64,000 bases of DNA from Myxococcaceae bacterium (GCA_019694595.1 JAIBBQ010000002.1:1-64000); one strand, 5' to 3'; positions 20,115 through 28,590 are shown, numbered from the stretch's first letter. Numbers and translations: made by a program. The notes: generated by a model from the letters alone, not told the origin.

Positions 20115-21203
20115 TCACTCGCTCCCGGTGCGCACGCCGCTCCAGGCCGACGGCGTGAGCGCGTTCACGTACTTCGCGAACTGCGCCACCGACTGGTCGG
20201 CCTCGGTCAGGTTCGACAGCTGGAAGCGCATGTTGGGAAACGCCTTCACGTCGTCGTCTTGCAGGAAGCCCAGCAGCGCGAAGGTCACCCACACCTGGAG
20301 CCGGTTGAGCAGCCAGCCCAGCGGCCCGCCCCGCCTGGGCGTCAGCACGAAGGCGTGCACCTGGCTCACCCCCGACTTGAGCGGCACGCAGCCCCAGAAG
20401 AGGTGCAGCGTGGGCAACCGCGGCCCCGTCCCGAAGAGCCGCGGCGCATCGCCGTAGGTGATGCCGCCCGCCGACCCGCCCGCGAAGCGCACCGCGTAGG
20501 CGATGGTCTTCCCCACCAGGAACCGGCCCACCCGCGCCCGCCAGCCCGTGGTCGGCAGCTCGCCCGAGAGTCGCCATTCCGCGGTGTCGTCGTCGGCCAC
20601 CTTGGCCTTCAGCTCGAAGGTGACGTCGAGGTCGTGCACCGAACCGAAGTGCGCGAGGTCGATGCCGCCCGCCATCATCACGTGGTGGTGCGCGTAGAGC
20701 GTGGTGGCGCCGAGGTACTGCGCGTGCACCTCCCGGCCCTCGAGCCCGATGCAGGTGGGCACCGGCCCCTTGGGCCGCTCGCCGGCGAACGCCCAGATGA
20801 AGCCGTAGCGCTCCTCGCTCGGCCAGGCGCGCGTCTTGACCGGATGCCGGGGCTTCTCGCCGCACTTCACGCCCACCAGCTCGCCAGCGCCGTCGAAGCG
20901 CCACTGGTGGAAGTAGCAGGCGAGCGTGTTGCCCTGGACCTTCCCGTTGCCCAGGTCGGCGCCCATGTGCGGGCAGAACGCGTCGAGCACCCGCACCGCG
21001 CCGTCCTCGCCGCGAAACGCCACCAGGCGCTGCTGGGCGATCAGGTACGACCGCGCCGTGCCCTTGCGCAGCTCGTGCGACGGCCCGAGCGGGTACCACC
21101 CTTCGGCCACCACGCCCGGGTTGTTGAAGACCGGCTGATCGCGCAGCGGCTGCGTGCCGCGGTTCTCCTCGCGGGTGTGCGCGCTGCGAGTGACCTCGCC
21201 CAT
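20115..21203 (-). CDS. Rieske non-heme iron oxygenase B
   Basis: 362 aa. Rieske ligands C77/H79 (FCPHMGADL) and C96/H99 (ACYFHQW); catalytic iron site D182-x2-H185-x4-H190 in GGIDLAHFGSVHD. It is close in layout to oxygenase A, including the GWYPLGPSHELRKG start that matches GWYWAMPSRELRKG, which suggests an old tandem duplication. The ATG overlaps the stop of the GNAT-like gene by 1 nt. It is the second gene of the minus-strand operon. No reductase is encoded nearby, so electrons may come from the ferredoxin at 23368. Confidence 0.88.
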   Translation of the reverse strand: MGEVTRSAHTREENRGTQPLRDQPVFNNPGVVAEGWYPLGPSHELRKGTARSYLIAQQRLVAFRGEDGAVRVLDAFCPHMGADLGNGKVQGNTLACYFHQWRFDGAGELVGVKCGEKPRHPVKTRAWPSEERYGFIWAFAGERPKGPVPTCIGLEGREVHAQYLGATTLYAHHHVMMAGGIDLAHFGSVHDLDVTFELKAKVADDDTAEWRLSGELPTTGWRARVGRFLVGKTIAYAVRFAGGSAGGITYGDAPRLFGTGPRLPTLHLFWGCVPLKSGVSQVHAFVLTPRRGGPLGWLLNRLQVWVTFALLGFLQDDDVKAFPNMRFQLSNLTEADQSVAQFAKYVNALTPSAWSGVRTGSE

Positions 21204-22000
21204 CAGCGCGTGGTGCGGGCCTGGGGCTGCGCGTCGGCCGGCAGCGCCCGCGGGCGGTTCGACAGCCCGAACGCCTTGCGCAGCGCCTTCCAGCCGTAGC
21301 CGAGGAAGTTGGGCAGATCGAGCTTGCCCAGGCAGGCGAGCTCGTCACCCTGCGAGTGCCCGGGGTTCTTCTTGAGGAAGAAGGCGATGTCCGGGGCCGC
21401 CAGCGCCTCGGTGTCGATCGGCGCCACGCCGTCGCGCAGCGCGCCCACGCACTGCTCGAACTTCATCACCCCGAGCTCCTTGCGCCACGCGTCCGGGTAC
21501 AGCTGGGTCGCGAAGGCGTCGAGCACCCGCCCCTGCCACTGCGGCGTCGGGCGATCGTACCGCGGCCAGTACTCCACGAAGTTGCGCGACAGCAGCAGGT
21601 ACGTCTTGAAGCCCTTGGAGATCAGGAACCAGAACACCGGCCGCCAGAAGTGCCGCAGCTTGAACTTCAGCACCTCCAGGTAGAACGTCACCTGCAGCGC
21701 CGACTGCCCCCAGTAGCGGGGGTCGATGATGGTGTCGCCCGAGAAGATGCCCATCGCCGTGCGGCCGTCGATCTGGGCTTCGAATTCCTTCATCGTCGAG
21801 AAGCCCTGGATCGAGCCGTCGCCCGAGTCGCGGCAGACGATCACCCGGTGCTTCTTGTCGAGGTCCGACTCGAACTGCTCCCGCGTCACGCTGACGTAGA
21901 AGCGCGAGAAGAGGCTCCACATGCCATCGCGGGCCTCCGCGCTCAGCTTCGCGGGGGGACAGACGCTGGCCTTCAGCTGACCGGAGCGCATGGGGTGCAC
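21203..22000 (-). CDS. Possible GNAT-fold acyltransferase, first gene of the minus-strand operon
   Basis: 265 aa, not confidently recognised. The middle (about 45-120: VIVCRDSGDGSIQGFSTMK, then GIFSGDTIIDPRYWGQSALQ) has the strand-helix order of a GNAT fold, with WGQSAL where GNATs hold the acyl-CoA pyrophosphate loop. A hydrophobic segment (FWRPVFWFLISKGFKTYLLL) suggests membrane contact or a long acyl chain. The start is MHPMRSGQ; the second Met at residue 4 is equally possible. It opens the operon at the divergent control region and overlaps oxygenase B by 1 nt. It could be an N-acyltransferase, but this is inference. Confidence 0.5.
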   Translation of the reverse strand: MHPMRSGQLKASVCPPAKLSAEARDGMWSLFSRFYVSVTREQFESDLDKKHRVIVCRDSGDGSIQGFSTMKEFEAQIDGRTAMGIFSGDTIIDPRYWGQSALQVTFYLEVLKFKLRHFWRPVFWFLISKGFKTYLLLSRNFVEYWPRYDRPTPQWQGRVLDAFATQLYPDAWRKELGVMKFEQCVGALRDGVAPIDTEALAAPDIAFFLKKNPGHSQGDELACLGKLDLPNFLGYGWKALRKAFGLSNRPRALPADAQPQARTTR

Positions 22001-22076
22001 AGATTATCGCCCTCGCCATGTAGGAGGTTGCCTGACCACACCGCACCCAGTGACGGAACTAACCCGTTGATGTCGC

Positions 22077-22092
22077 TTTCATTCGAACGAAA
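22077..22092. promoter_or_regulatory. Near-perfect palindrome in the divergent control region of the oxygenase island
   Basis: TTTCATTCGAACGAAA is a 16 bp palindrome around TTCGAA with one mismatched pair. A second overlapping repeat, ATTCG/CGAAT, extends to 22097. It sits in an unusually AT-rich stretch of the 132 bp gap between the divergent operons, 41 bp before the plus-strand start and 77 bp from the minus-strand start. The symmetry suits a dimeric repressor such as a TetR or LysR protein. No regulator gene lies inside the island. Confidence 0.5.
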
Positions 22093-22132
22093 CGAATCTT
22101 TACTGCCCGCTCGCCGATAAACTCGCCACCCC

Positions 22133-23371
22133 ATGCACCCTCAGCTCGCCCAGCGGCAGACGAAGTCGCTCCTCGACGACGAGCGCACCTTGAAGCGCCT
22201 GGCGATGAACCAGCGGCGCAACAAGGAGCAGGACCACTCGCCCAAGCTCGACGCCGCGTCGGCCGCCTTCAAGTACGCCGACTGCAAGAACGAGTTCTGG
22301 AACCCCGAACGCTTCTCGCTGCTCTACGGCACCCCGCTCTGGAACGAGGCCACCCAGAGCCAGAAGGTGCTCCTCAACCAGCTCTACTGGGTCGGCTACT
22401 ACGCGCAGATCATCTCCGCGGAGATCGCCACCATCTTCTTCAACCAGACCTGCGCCGCCGGGCTCTACGCGCTCGAGGACTTCCGCTCCGTCTGCGACAC
22501 CCTCGACCTCGAGTCCGCCCAGGAGCGCGCGCACATCAACGCGTTCAAGGTGGTCTCGGAGCAGGTCGAGGCCGAGGTCTTCGGCGAGCGGATCTTCACG
22601 TACCCGATGCGCGCCTGGCACGCCGAGACGATGATCTTCAACGACTCGGGGCCCTTCCGCCGCGCGTGGAAGCGCTTCCTGCTCCAGGCCTTCAGCCTCG
22701 TCTCCTCGAGCAACCCGTTCCTCGCCTGCCAGTACTTCACCGTGCGCGGCCTGCGCACGCTCAAGGGCAAGATGGTGCAGCACGAGCTGTCGCAGTACTA
22801 CGCGACGCACGCCGACCAGGAACACGCCCCGATCCCGTCGAAGATCTCGTACTTCCACTTCCTCGACGAGTCGTTCCACTTCAACAGCAGCTGCCTCATC
22901 GGCCACGACGTCATCAACTCGCTGCCCAAGCCCACCCGCTTCGAGGCCATGCTCGGCAACGCCGGCATCGCGGGCTGCCAGAAGGACCACTTCCCCATCT
23001 CCATCGCGGTCAACGGCCTGTTCTGGCACGACCCGGCGCTCTTCCCGGTCGTCTACCGGGTGCTGCGCTCGCGCGCGTTCGGCTTCTCCGATGCCGACGC
23101 CAAGGAGATGATCCGCCGCTGCTTCACCGAGGAGACGCAGGGCCTCGTCGAGGCCGCCAAGACGCACGCCACCGCGGTCGATTCCTACAAGGCGTACCTG
23201 GCCAACCTCGAATACGTGAACCGGACCAACAAGGACATGGCCATCATGGCCAGGAGCACCTCGCAGAACTACCTCGAGACCAACCGCCGCGCGTTCGCCC
23301 GGTTCCTCCGCCGGCCCGAGCTCCACGCCGCGAGCCCGCAGCCGGTCGCCGCGCTCCCCGCCCCCGCATGA
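22133..23371 (+). CDS. AurF-like di-iron oxygenase
   Basis: 412 aa, helical. Candidate metal ligands are E97 (IISAEIATIFFNQT), E131xxH134 (AQERAHINAF), E218 (MVQHELSQYY) and E246xxH249 (LDESFHFNSS). This is the pattern of carboxylate-bridged di-iron enzymes such as the arylamine N-oxygenase AurF. First gene of the plus-strand operon. Its stop overlaps the start of the ferredoxin gene by 4 nt (ATGA), implying that the ferredoxin is its electron donor. It is only distantly similar to the other di-iron protein at 16112. The reaction is unproven; N- or C-hydroxylation are both possible. Confidence 0.72.
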   Translation: MHPQLAQRQTKSLLDDERTLKRLAMNQRRNKEQDHSPKLDAASAAFKYADCKNEFWNPERFSLLYGTPLWNEATQSQKVLLNQLYWVGYYAQIISAEIATIFFNQTCAAGLYALEDFRSVCDTLDLESAQERAHINAFKVVSEQVEAEVFGERIFTYPMRAWHAETMIFNDSGPFRRAWKRFLLQAFSLVSSSNPFLACQYFTVRGLRTLKGKMVQHELSQYYATHADQEHAPIPSKISYFHFLDESFHFNSSCLIGHDVINSLPKPTRFEAMLGNAGIAGCQKDHFPISIAVNGLFWHDPALFPVVYRVLRSRAFGFSDADAKEMIRRCFTEETQGLVEAAKTHATAVDSYKAYLANLEYVNRTNKDMAIMARSTSQNYLETNRRAFARFLRRPELHAASPQPVAALPAPA

Positions 23372-23673
23372 CGTCGGCGTCGCACGCGGTCTCCTTCAAG
23401 AGCGCTTCCCACCCGCCGGTCCAGGTGCCCCGCGGGAAGAACCTGTCGCTCCACCTCACCGCTTCCAACTCGCCGGTGCTCTTCGGTTGCCGCACCGGCA
23501 TCTGCGGCACCTGCATGTCGCACGTGCGGGTCGTCGCCGGCGAGCTCGTGCCGCCGAACGAAGACGAGCGCGAGTCGCTCGACGTCAACGGAGCCCCGAG
23601 CGCCGACTGCCGGCTGCTCTGCCAGATCGACGTCAGCGCGGACATCGAGGTCGACCCCGTGGGAGACCGGTAG
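23368..23673 (+). CDS. [2Fe-2S] plant-type ferredoxin
   Basis: 101 aa. The cluster motif is GCRTGICGTCMSH (C41, C46, C49), with the fourth ligand in RLLCQIDV (C85), the plant/vertebrate-type spacing. Soluble one-electron carrier. Coupled to the di-iron oxygenase by a 4 nt overlap and 2 nt from oxygenase C, so it probably feeds these enzymes. No ferredoxin reductase is found in the window; a general cellular reductase must reload it. Confidence 0.9.
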   Translation: MTSASHAVSFKSASHPPVQVPRGKNLSLHLTASNSPVLFGCRTGICGTCMSHVRVVAGELVPPNEDERESLDVNGAPSADCRLLCQIDVSADIEVDPVGDR

Positions 23674-23675
23674 CC

Positions 23676-24698
23676 ATGGACTTCCGCGACTTCTGGTACG
23701 TGGTGAGCGAGTCGCGCGCGCTCAAGGCCAACCAGGTCATCGCCCGCCAGGTGCTCGACGAGTGGCTCGCCATCTACCGCGACGAGCAGGGCCAGGCGAT
23801 CGCACTCCAGGACCGCTGCCTCCACCGCGCCTCCCAGCTCTCGCGGGGCACCGTGCGCAACGGCCAGCTGACCTGCGGGTACCACGGCTGGGTCTACGAC
23901 GGCACCGGCAAGGTGGTGCAGGTGCCCTCGCTCGGACCCGACGGCAAGAAGCTCGGCAACCGCTGCGCCAAGCGCTACCCGGTCACCGAACGAGACGGCT
24001 TCGTCTACGTGCGCTTGAACGAATCACCCGAGGAAGCGCTCGAGCCCTTCGCCATGCCTCACTACGGCGAGCCCGGGTACAAGACGCTGCGGCTGCTCAA
24101 CGTCTTCGACAACGACGTCACCAACTGCGCCGAGAACTTCATCGACATCCCCCACACCGCCTTCGTCCACCGCGGCATCTTCCGCTCCACCAAGAACGAG
24201 GCGCTCACCGCCACCATCGAGCGCAAGCACGGCTCGGTGCAGGTCTCCTACGGCGGCGAGAAGAACAACCTCGGCTTCTTCCAGAAGTTCCTGAACCCCG
24301 GCGGCGTGCCGCTGGTGCACAAGGACAACTTCTACATGCCGAACGTGACGTCGGTGGAATACGTCGCCGGCAAGCACCGCCACTTCATCATCACCTCGCA
24401 GTCGGTGCCCGCGACGCCCAGGTCGACCTGGGTCTACACCGATCTCACGTACAACTACGGCCTGTGGACCGGCCTCGCCGCGCCCTTCGTGCGCGCCTAC
24501 GGGCAGAAGATCATCGACCAGGACCTCGAGATCCTTCAGAACCAGATGAAGGTCATCGAGAAGTACGGCGCGGAGTTCAACAACACGCCCGCCGACATGA
24601 TCCACGTCTTCATCGAGTCCATCCGCAACGAACTCGCCGCCGGGCGCGACCCGCGCAAGCTCCCCGACAAGTCCCACCAGGTCGAGTTCTTCGTATGA
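23676..24698 (+). CDS. Rieske non-heme iron oxygenase C
   Basis: 340 aa. Rieske ligands C48/H50 (RCLHRASQL) and C67/H70 (TCGYHGWVYD); mononuclear site D157-x2-H160-x4-H165 in ENFIDIPHTAFVHRG. The site and the DGTGKVVQVPSL stretch are more like the VanA/PobA/aminopyrrolnitrin-type oxygenases than A and B are, so this is a separate subfamily. It starts 2 nt after the ferredoxin stop and overlaps the next gene by 4 nt. Expected to hydroxylate, demethylate or oxidise the cluster intermediate. Confidence 0.88.
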   Translation: MDFRDFWYVVSESRALKANQVIARQVLDEWLAIYRDEQGQAIALQDRCLHRASQLSRGTVRNGQLTCGYHGWVYDGTGKVVQVPSLGPDGKKLGNRCAKRYPVTERDGFVYVRLNESPEEALEPFAMPHYGEPGYKTLRLLNVFDNDVTNCAENFIDIPHTAFVHRGIFRSTKNEALTATIERKHGSVQVSYGGEKNNLGFFQKFLNPGGVPLVHKDNFYMPNVTSVEYVAGKHRHFIITSQSVPATPRSTWVYTDLTYNYGLWTGLAAPFVRAYGQKIIDQDLEILQNQMKVIEKYGAEFNNTPADMIHVFIESIRNELAAGRDPRKLPDKSHQVEFFV

Positions 24699-25432
24699 GC
24701 CTCGCCCTGGTGTTCGCCGCCTTCTGGGGCCTGCTGGCGTTCACCTGGGTGACCCGCCGGCAGGCGCTGCTCGCGCGGGGCCGCGACGAGTGGGTGGTCG
24801 ACCTGAGCGGACTGCTCGTCCAGGGCGCGGCCGTGCCGCTCGGTCAGTGGGTCTTCTCCACCTGGGTGTGGCCGGCGCTGGTGCCGGGCTGGCACGCCGC
24901 GTGGGACGCGCCCGCCCCCGTCGCCTTCCTGCTCGACTTCGTCCTCGTCGACTACCTCTATTACTGGAACCACCGGCTGCTCCACGTGAAGGCCCTCTGG
25001 CGCTTCCACGAGGTCCACCACACCGCCACCGCGATGGACGTGCTCGTCACCTCGCGCAACACGCTCTTCACCCCGCTCCTCATCGTCTACTTCTGGGCCG
25101 GCGGCCTGCTCGGCTTCGTGCTCGCCGATCCTGCGCCCTTCGCCCTCGCCGCCGCGCTCACCGCCGCGCTCGACCTCTGGCGCCACTCCACCTTCGCACC
25201 GCCCATCGGCTCCGGCGCCCACCGCGCCCTGGCGACCGTGCTCATCACCCCCCACGAGCACGCGTGGCACCACAGCCGCTCGGCCGTCGAGGTGAACTTC
25301 GGCGCCAACCTCTCGCTCTGGGACCGGCTCCACGGCTCGTACGCCAAGGCTGACGCGGCGCCCGAGGCCCTCGGCGTCGAACGCCAGGGCGCGCTGTGGC
25401 GGCCGTTCCTCTTCCCCGGGCCGACCCGGTGA
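24695..25432 (+). CDS. Membrane fatty acid hydroxylase/sterol desaturase family protein
   Basis: 245 aa with about four hydrophobic helices. The histidine clusters that bind the di-iron centre of this family are complete: HRLLH (93-97), HEVHH (105-109) and HEHAWHH (187-193). These enzymes hydroxylate or desaturate lipids, carotenoids, sterols or sphingoid bases at the membrane. It has 4 nt overlaps with both neighbours (ATGA and GTGA). Its presence argues that at least one intermediate of the island is membrane-bound. Confidence 0.88.
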   Translation: MSLALVFAAFWGLLAFTWVTRRQALLARGRDEWVVDLSGLLVQGAAVPLGQWVFSTWVWPALVPGWHAAWDAPAPVAFLLDFVLVDYLYYWNHRLLHVKALWRFHEVHHTATAMDVLVTSRNTLFTPLLIVYFWAGGLLGFVLADPAPFALAAALTAALDLWRHSTFAPPIGSGAHRALATVLITPHEHAWHHSRSAVEVNFGANLSLWDRLHGSYAKADAAPEALGVERQGALWRPFLFPGPTR

Positions 25433-26091
25433 CCCTCGTCGGCCGGCTGTTCGCGCTCTTCCCGCCGCTGTGGGCGGTGCTCACCTTCGGCAGCCTCGGG
25501 TGGGCACTGTGGGACCGCAACGGGTGGTTCGCGCTCGGCGCCTTCGGCAGCGCGTACCTGCTCCCGGTGGCCTCGTTCCGGCTGCTCAGCGCCATCCGGC
25601 CCATTCCCACCGGCTTCACCGCCATCGACGAGCCGAAGTTCTCGCCCTGGTGGGCCGCTCACAACCTCCAGCTCGGCTACGACGTCTTTCCGTTCTTCGA
25701 GAACGCCATTCGCCTGGTGCCGGGCCTCTACTCGGCGTGGCTCCGGCTCTGGGGCAGCCGCATCGGCGCCGGCGTGTACTGGACCCAGTCGGTCCGGGTG
25801 ATGGACCGCAGCCTGGTCGACATCGACGCCGGCGCGATCTTCGGCCACCAGATCGACCTCATCGCCCACGCCATCTTCCCGCGGCAGAAGCAGCTCCTGC
25901 TCTACGTCGAGCGCATCCACGTGGGCGCCGGCACGTTGATCGGCGCCTACAGCACCCTCGGCCCCGGCCTCGACATCGGCGAGCGCTCGCTCGTCGGCAA
26001 CAACTGCAAGCTGGGCGTGAAGGTCTACCCGCCGGGCACCCGCGTCCAGGCCAACACCTACGAAGCGGGCGACTGGCGGGAACGGCTGTGA
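25429..26091 (+). CDS. Membrane-anchored left-handed beta-helix (hexapeptide) acyltransferase-like protein
   Basis: 220 aa, GTG start overlapping the previous stop. Two N-terminal hydrophobic segments (LFALFPPLWAVLTFGSL and FGSAYLLPVASF) are followed by hexapeptide-repeat turns (VDIDAGAIFGHQIDLIAH, HVGAGTLIGAYSTLGPGL, IGERSLVGNNCKLGVK). This fold usually acyl- or aminoacyl-transfers from CoA or ACP, as in LpxA or DapD/NeuD-like proteins. The helix is short, so it may act with partners. The product could be the acylation step of the island; no catalytic His is certain. Confidence 0.7.
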   Translation: MTLVGRLFALFPPLWAVLTFGSLGWALWDRNGWFALGAFGSAYLLPVASFRLLSAIRPIPTGFTAIDEPKFSPWWAAHNLQLGYDVFPFFENAIRLVPGLYSAWLRLWGSRIGAGVYWTQSVRVMDRSLVDIDAGAIFGHQIDLIAHAIFPRQKQLLLYVERIHVGAGTLIGAYSTLGPGLDIGERSLVGNNCKLGVKVYPPGTRVQANTYEAGDWRERL

Positions 26092-27608
26092 GCCTCTGGC
26101 GCCGCGCCCTCTTCGCGTCCTCCAAGGCCGCGCTCAGGGTGCTCGCTGCGCCGGTCCGACGCAGCGAAGCCCGCGCCCTCGAGAATCCCGCCCAGGCCCA
26201 GGAAGCGCTCCGCCAGGAACTCACCCGCGCCGCCGCGCGCACCGAGCGAGGTCGGTCGCTCGGACTCGACGGGGCCGAGGATCTCGCGGCCTTCCGCGCC
26301 AAGGTGCCCCTGGTCGCCTACGAGGCGCTCGAACCGTGGATCGAGCGGCAGCGCCAGAGCGACCAGCCGCTCATCGCGCCGGACCGGGTGAAGTTCTTCG
26401 AGACCACCTCCGGCAGCAACGGCCACAAGAAGCTCGTGCCGTACACCGCGGCGCTCCAGCGCTCGATGACCCGCATGTTCCTGCTCTGGGCCTCCGACGT
26501 CCTCGAGCGCGGCCCGACGCTCGAGACCGGTCTCGCCTACTTCTCGGTCTCGCCGCGCTTCCAGGTCCCCGAGGCCACAGCGGGCACGCCGATCGGCGTC
26601 GAGGACGACCGCGACTACCTCGAAGGCCCCACCCGCGCACTCCTGGAGAAGCTCCTGGTGATGGTGCCCGGGCTCCCGGGCCTCACCACCCCGGGCGCTT
26701 TTCACGACGCCCTCCTGCGCCGGCTGCTCGAGGAACCTCGGCTCGAGGTGATCTCCATCTGGAGTCCCACCTTCCTCCTCGTCGTCCTCGAACACGCCGA
26801 GCGCGACCTCGAGCGCTACGCGGCGGGCCTCGAACCCGACCGCGCCCAGGCGCTGCGCGAACGCCGCTGGGACCAGGTGTGGCCGGCGCTCAAGCTCATC
26901 TCCTGCTGGGCCGACGGCGGCTCCGTGCTGCCCGCCCGCCAGCTCGCCGAGCGCTTCCCCGGGGTGCTGCTCCAGCCCAAGGGCTTGCTCGCCACCGAGG
27001 CGCCGCTCACCTACCCGCGCATAGGCCTCGATGGCGGCGTGCCGCTCCTCGACGAGGTGTTCTTCGAGTTCCTCACCGGTGCCGGCGACGTCAGGACGCT
27101 CGCCGAGCTCCAGCCCGGCGAGGAAGCCGAAGTGGTGATCTCCCAGCGCTCGGGACTGCTGCGCTACCGCCTCGGCGATCGCGTCGCGGTCACCGGCCTC
27201 GTGGGGAAGACGCCGGCCCTCCGCTTCCTCGGCCGCAGCCAGGCCGTGAGCGATCTGGTGGGAGAGAAGCTCAACGAGGCCGTCGTCGCCGAGGCCCTCG
27301 CGGCGCTCTCGCTCACCTCGAGCGTGCTCATCCCCGACATCGCCCGCCGCCGCTACGTGCTCGTCACTCCGGGCGCTGCCGATGCGAACGCCTTCGACCG
27401 CCGCCTGCAGGCGGCCTTCCACTACCAGCGGGCCCGCCAGCTCGGTCAGCTCGAGGCCCCCGCCCACGTGCGCCACGCAGGGCTCCCGCAGCTGCTCCAG
27501 CGCCTGTTCTCCCAGCGCGGCATGAAGCTCGGCGATCTCAAGGACCGCGCGCTCCTCTGGCGCCCCGACGAGGCCAGCGCCGCGCTCGAGGCCCTGGAGC
27601 GCCCGTGA
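26088..27608 (+). CDS. GH3-family acyl-adenylating enzyme (amide/ester synthetase)
   Basis: 506 aa, GTG start overlapping the previous stop. Typical GH3 features are visible: phosphate-binding loop TTSGSNGHKKLVPYT (near residue 105), GLLATEAPLTYP, YRLGDRVAVTG and LGRSQAVSDLVGEKLNE near the C-terminal hinge. GH3 proteins adenylate a carboxylic acid and join it to an amino acid or another acceptor; the best-known members make plant auxin conjugates, but bacterial clusters use them too. In this operon it probably activates a fatty or aromatic acid made or modified by the oxygenases. Confidence 0.85.
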   Translation: MSLWRRALFASSKAALRVLAAPVRRSEARALENPAQAQEALRQELTRAAARTERGRSLGLDGAEDLAAFRAKVPLVAYEALEPWIERQRQSDQPLIAPDRVKFFETTSGSNGHKKLVPYTAALQRSMTRMFLLWASDVLERGPTLETGLAYFSVSPRFQVPEATAGTPIGVEDDRDYLEGPTRALLEKLLVMVPGLPGLTTPGAFHDALLRRLLEEPRLEVISIWSPTFLLVVLEHAERDLERYAAGLEPDRAQALRERRWDQVWPALKLISCWADGGSVLPARQLAERFPGVLLQPKGLLATEAPLTYPRIGLDGGVPLLDEVFFEFLTGAGDVRTLAELQPGEEAEVVISQRSGLLRYRLGDRVAVTGLVGKTPALRFLGRSQAVSDLVGEKLNEAVVAEALAALSLTSSVLIPDIARRRYVLVTPGAADANAFDRRLQAAFHYQRARQLGQLEAPAHVRHAGLPQLLQRLFSQRGMKLGDLKDRALLWRPDEASAALEALERP

Positions 27609-28582
27609 TCCGCACTGCGCTCGTCACCGGCGCCAACGGCTTCGTCGGCGGCCACGTGGTCGCCGAGCTCGAGCGCCGGGGTGCGCAGGTCACCGCCCTC
27701 AAGCGCCTCGGTTCCTCCCCTGGCATGTTGCCCAGGCTGCAGACACGCGTCGTCGAGCTCCCCAGCTACTCCGAGGAGCACCTCACGGGCGCGGTCCCCG
27801 AAGGACTCGACGCCGTCTTTCACGTGGCGGGCGATGCGTCGTTCTGGGCCGGCCACGCCGCACGCCAGCTCGACGGCAATGTCGGCGTCACCCAGCGGCT
27901 GATCGCGGTGGCCCGGCGCAAGGGCGCCCGCGCCCTGGTGTTCACCTCGACCGCCGGCGCCCTCGGACTGCAGCCCGGCGTCCTCACCGAGGCGTCGCCC
28001 ATCACCGCCGCGACCAGCCGCATCGGGTACGTGCGGACCAAGCACCTGGCCGAGCAGCTGGTGCTCGCCGCCACCGATCTGCACCCCGTGGTCTTGAACC
28101 CCGGCACCATCATCGGCCCCGACAACCCCGGCTACTGGGGCCGCGTCTTCCAGATGGTGGAGACCGGGCGGCTGTCCATCGTCCCCAAGGGGCAGACCAG
28201 CTTCGCCGACGTCGCCCAGGTCGCCCGGGCCCACGTGGAAGCCGTCGAACGCGGTGCCAGCGGCGAGCGCTTCCTGCTCGGAGGGGCCGACGCGACCTTC
28301 CAGGAAGCGATAACCGTCGCCTCGCGGCTGTGCGGGAGGACCGGTGCGGTGCGCGAGGCGCCCGCCTTCGCGCTCTGGCTCATGGGGCTCTTCGGCGAAG
28401 GCCTCGCCCTGCTCACCCGGAAGGAGCCGCTGATGACCCGACAGGGCGCCGAGTACCTGATGCACCGCAACCGGGTGTCGTCGGCCAAGGCGATCGACCG
28501 GCTCGGCTATCAGCCCGTTCCGCTCGAGGAGATGCTCGCGCGAACCCACGCCTGGTACCGCACGTGGTCGTCTGCGCGGTAG
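27605..28582 (+). CDS. NAD(P)-dependent epimerase/reductase (extended SDR)
   Basis: 325 aa, GTG start overlapping the GH3 stop. Rossmann motif VTGANGFVGGHV at the start; catalytic triad elements in FTSTAG and YVRTKHLAEQ. NPGTIIGPDNPGYWG and FADVAQVARAHVEAV place it in the extended SDR group with dihydroflavonol-4-reductase/HpnA-like reductases. Likely reduces a ketone or makes a sugar or sterol-like alcohol. Last clearly coupled gene of the plus-strand operon. Confidence 0.82.
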   Translation: MIRTALVTGANGFVGGHVVAELERRGAQVTALKRLGSSPGMLPRLQTRVVELPSYSEEHLTGAVPEGLDAVFHVAGDASFWAGHAARQLDGNVGVTQRLIAVARRKGARALVFTSTAGALGLQPGVLTEASPITAATSRIGYVRTKHLAEQLVLAATDLHPVVLNPGTIIGPDNPGYWGRVFQMVETGRLSIVPKGQTSFADVAQVARAHVEAVERGASGERFLLGGADATFQEAITVASRLCGRTGAVREAPAFALWLMGLFGEGLALLTRKEPLMTRQGAEYLMHRNRVSSAKAIDRLGYQPVPLEEMLARTHAWYRTWSSAR

Positions 28583-28590
28583 ATCGCGCC

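Noticed and set aside
16112-28582. Island as a steroid-degradation cluster
   Set aside because: KshA-like oxygenases alone are not enough: no ring-cleavage dioxygenase, dehydrogenase or CoA-ligase/thiolase set is present.
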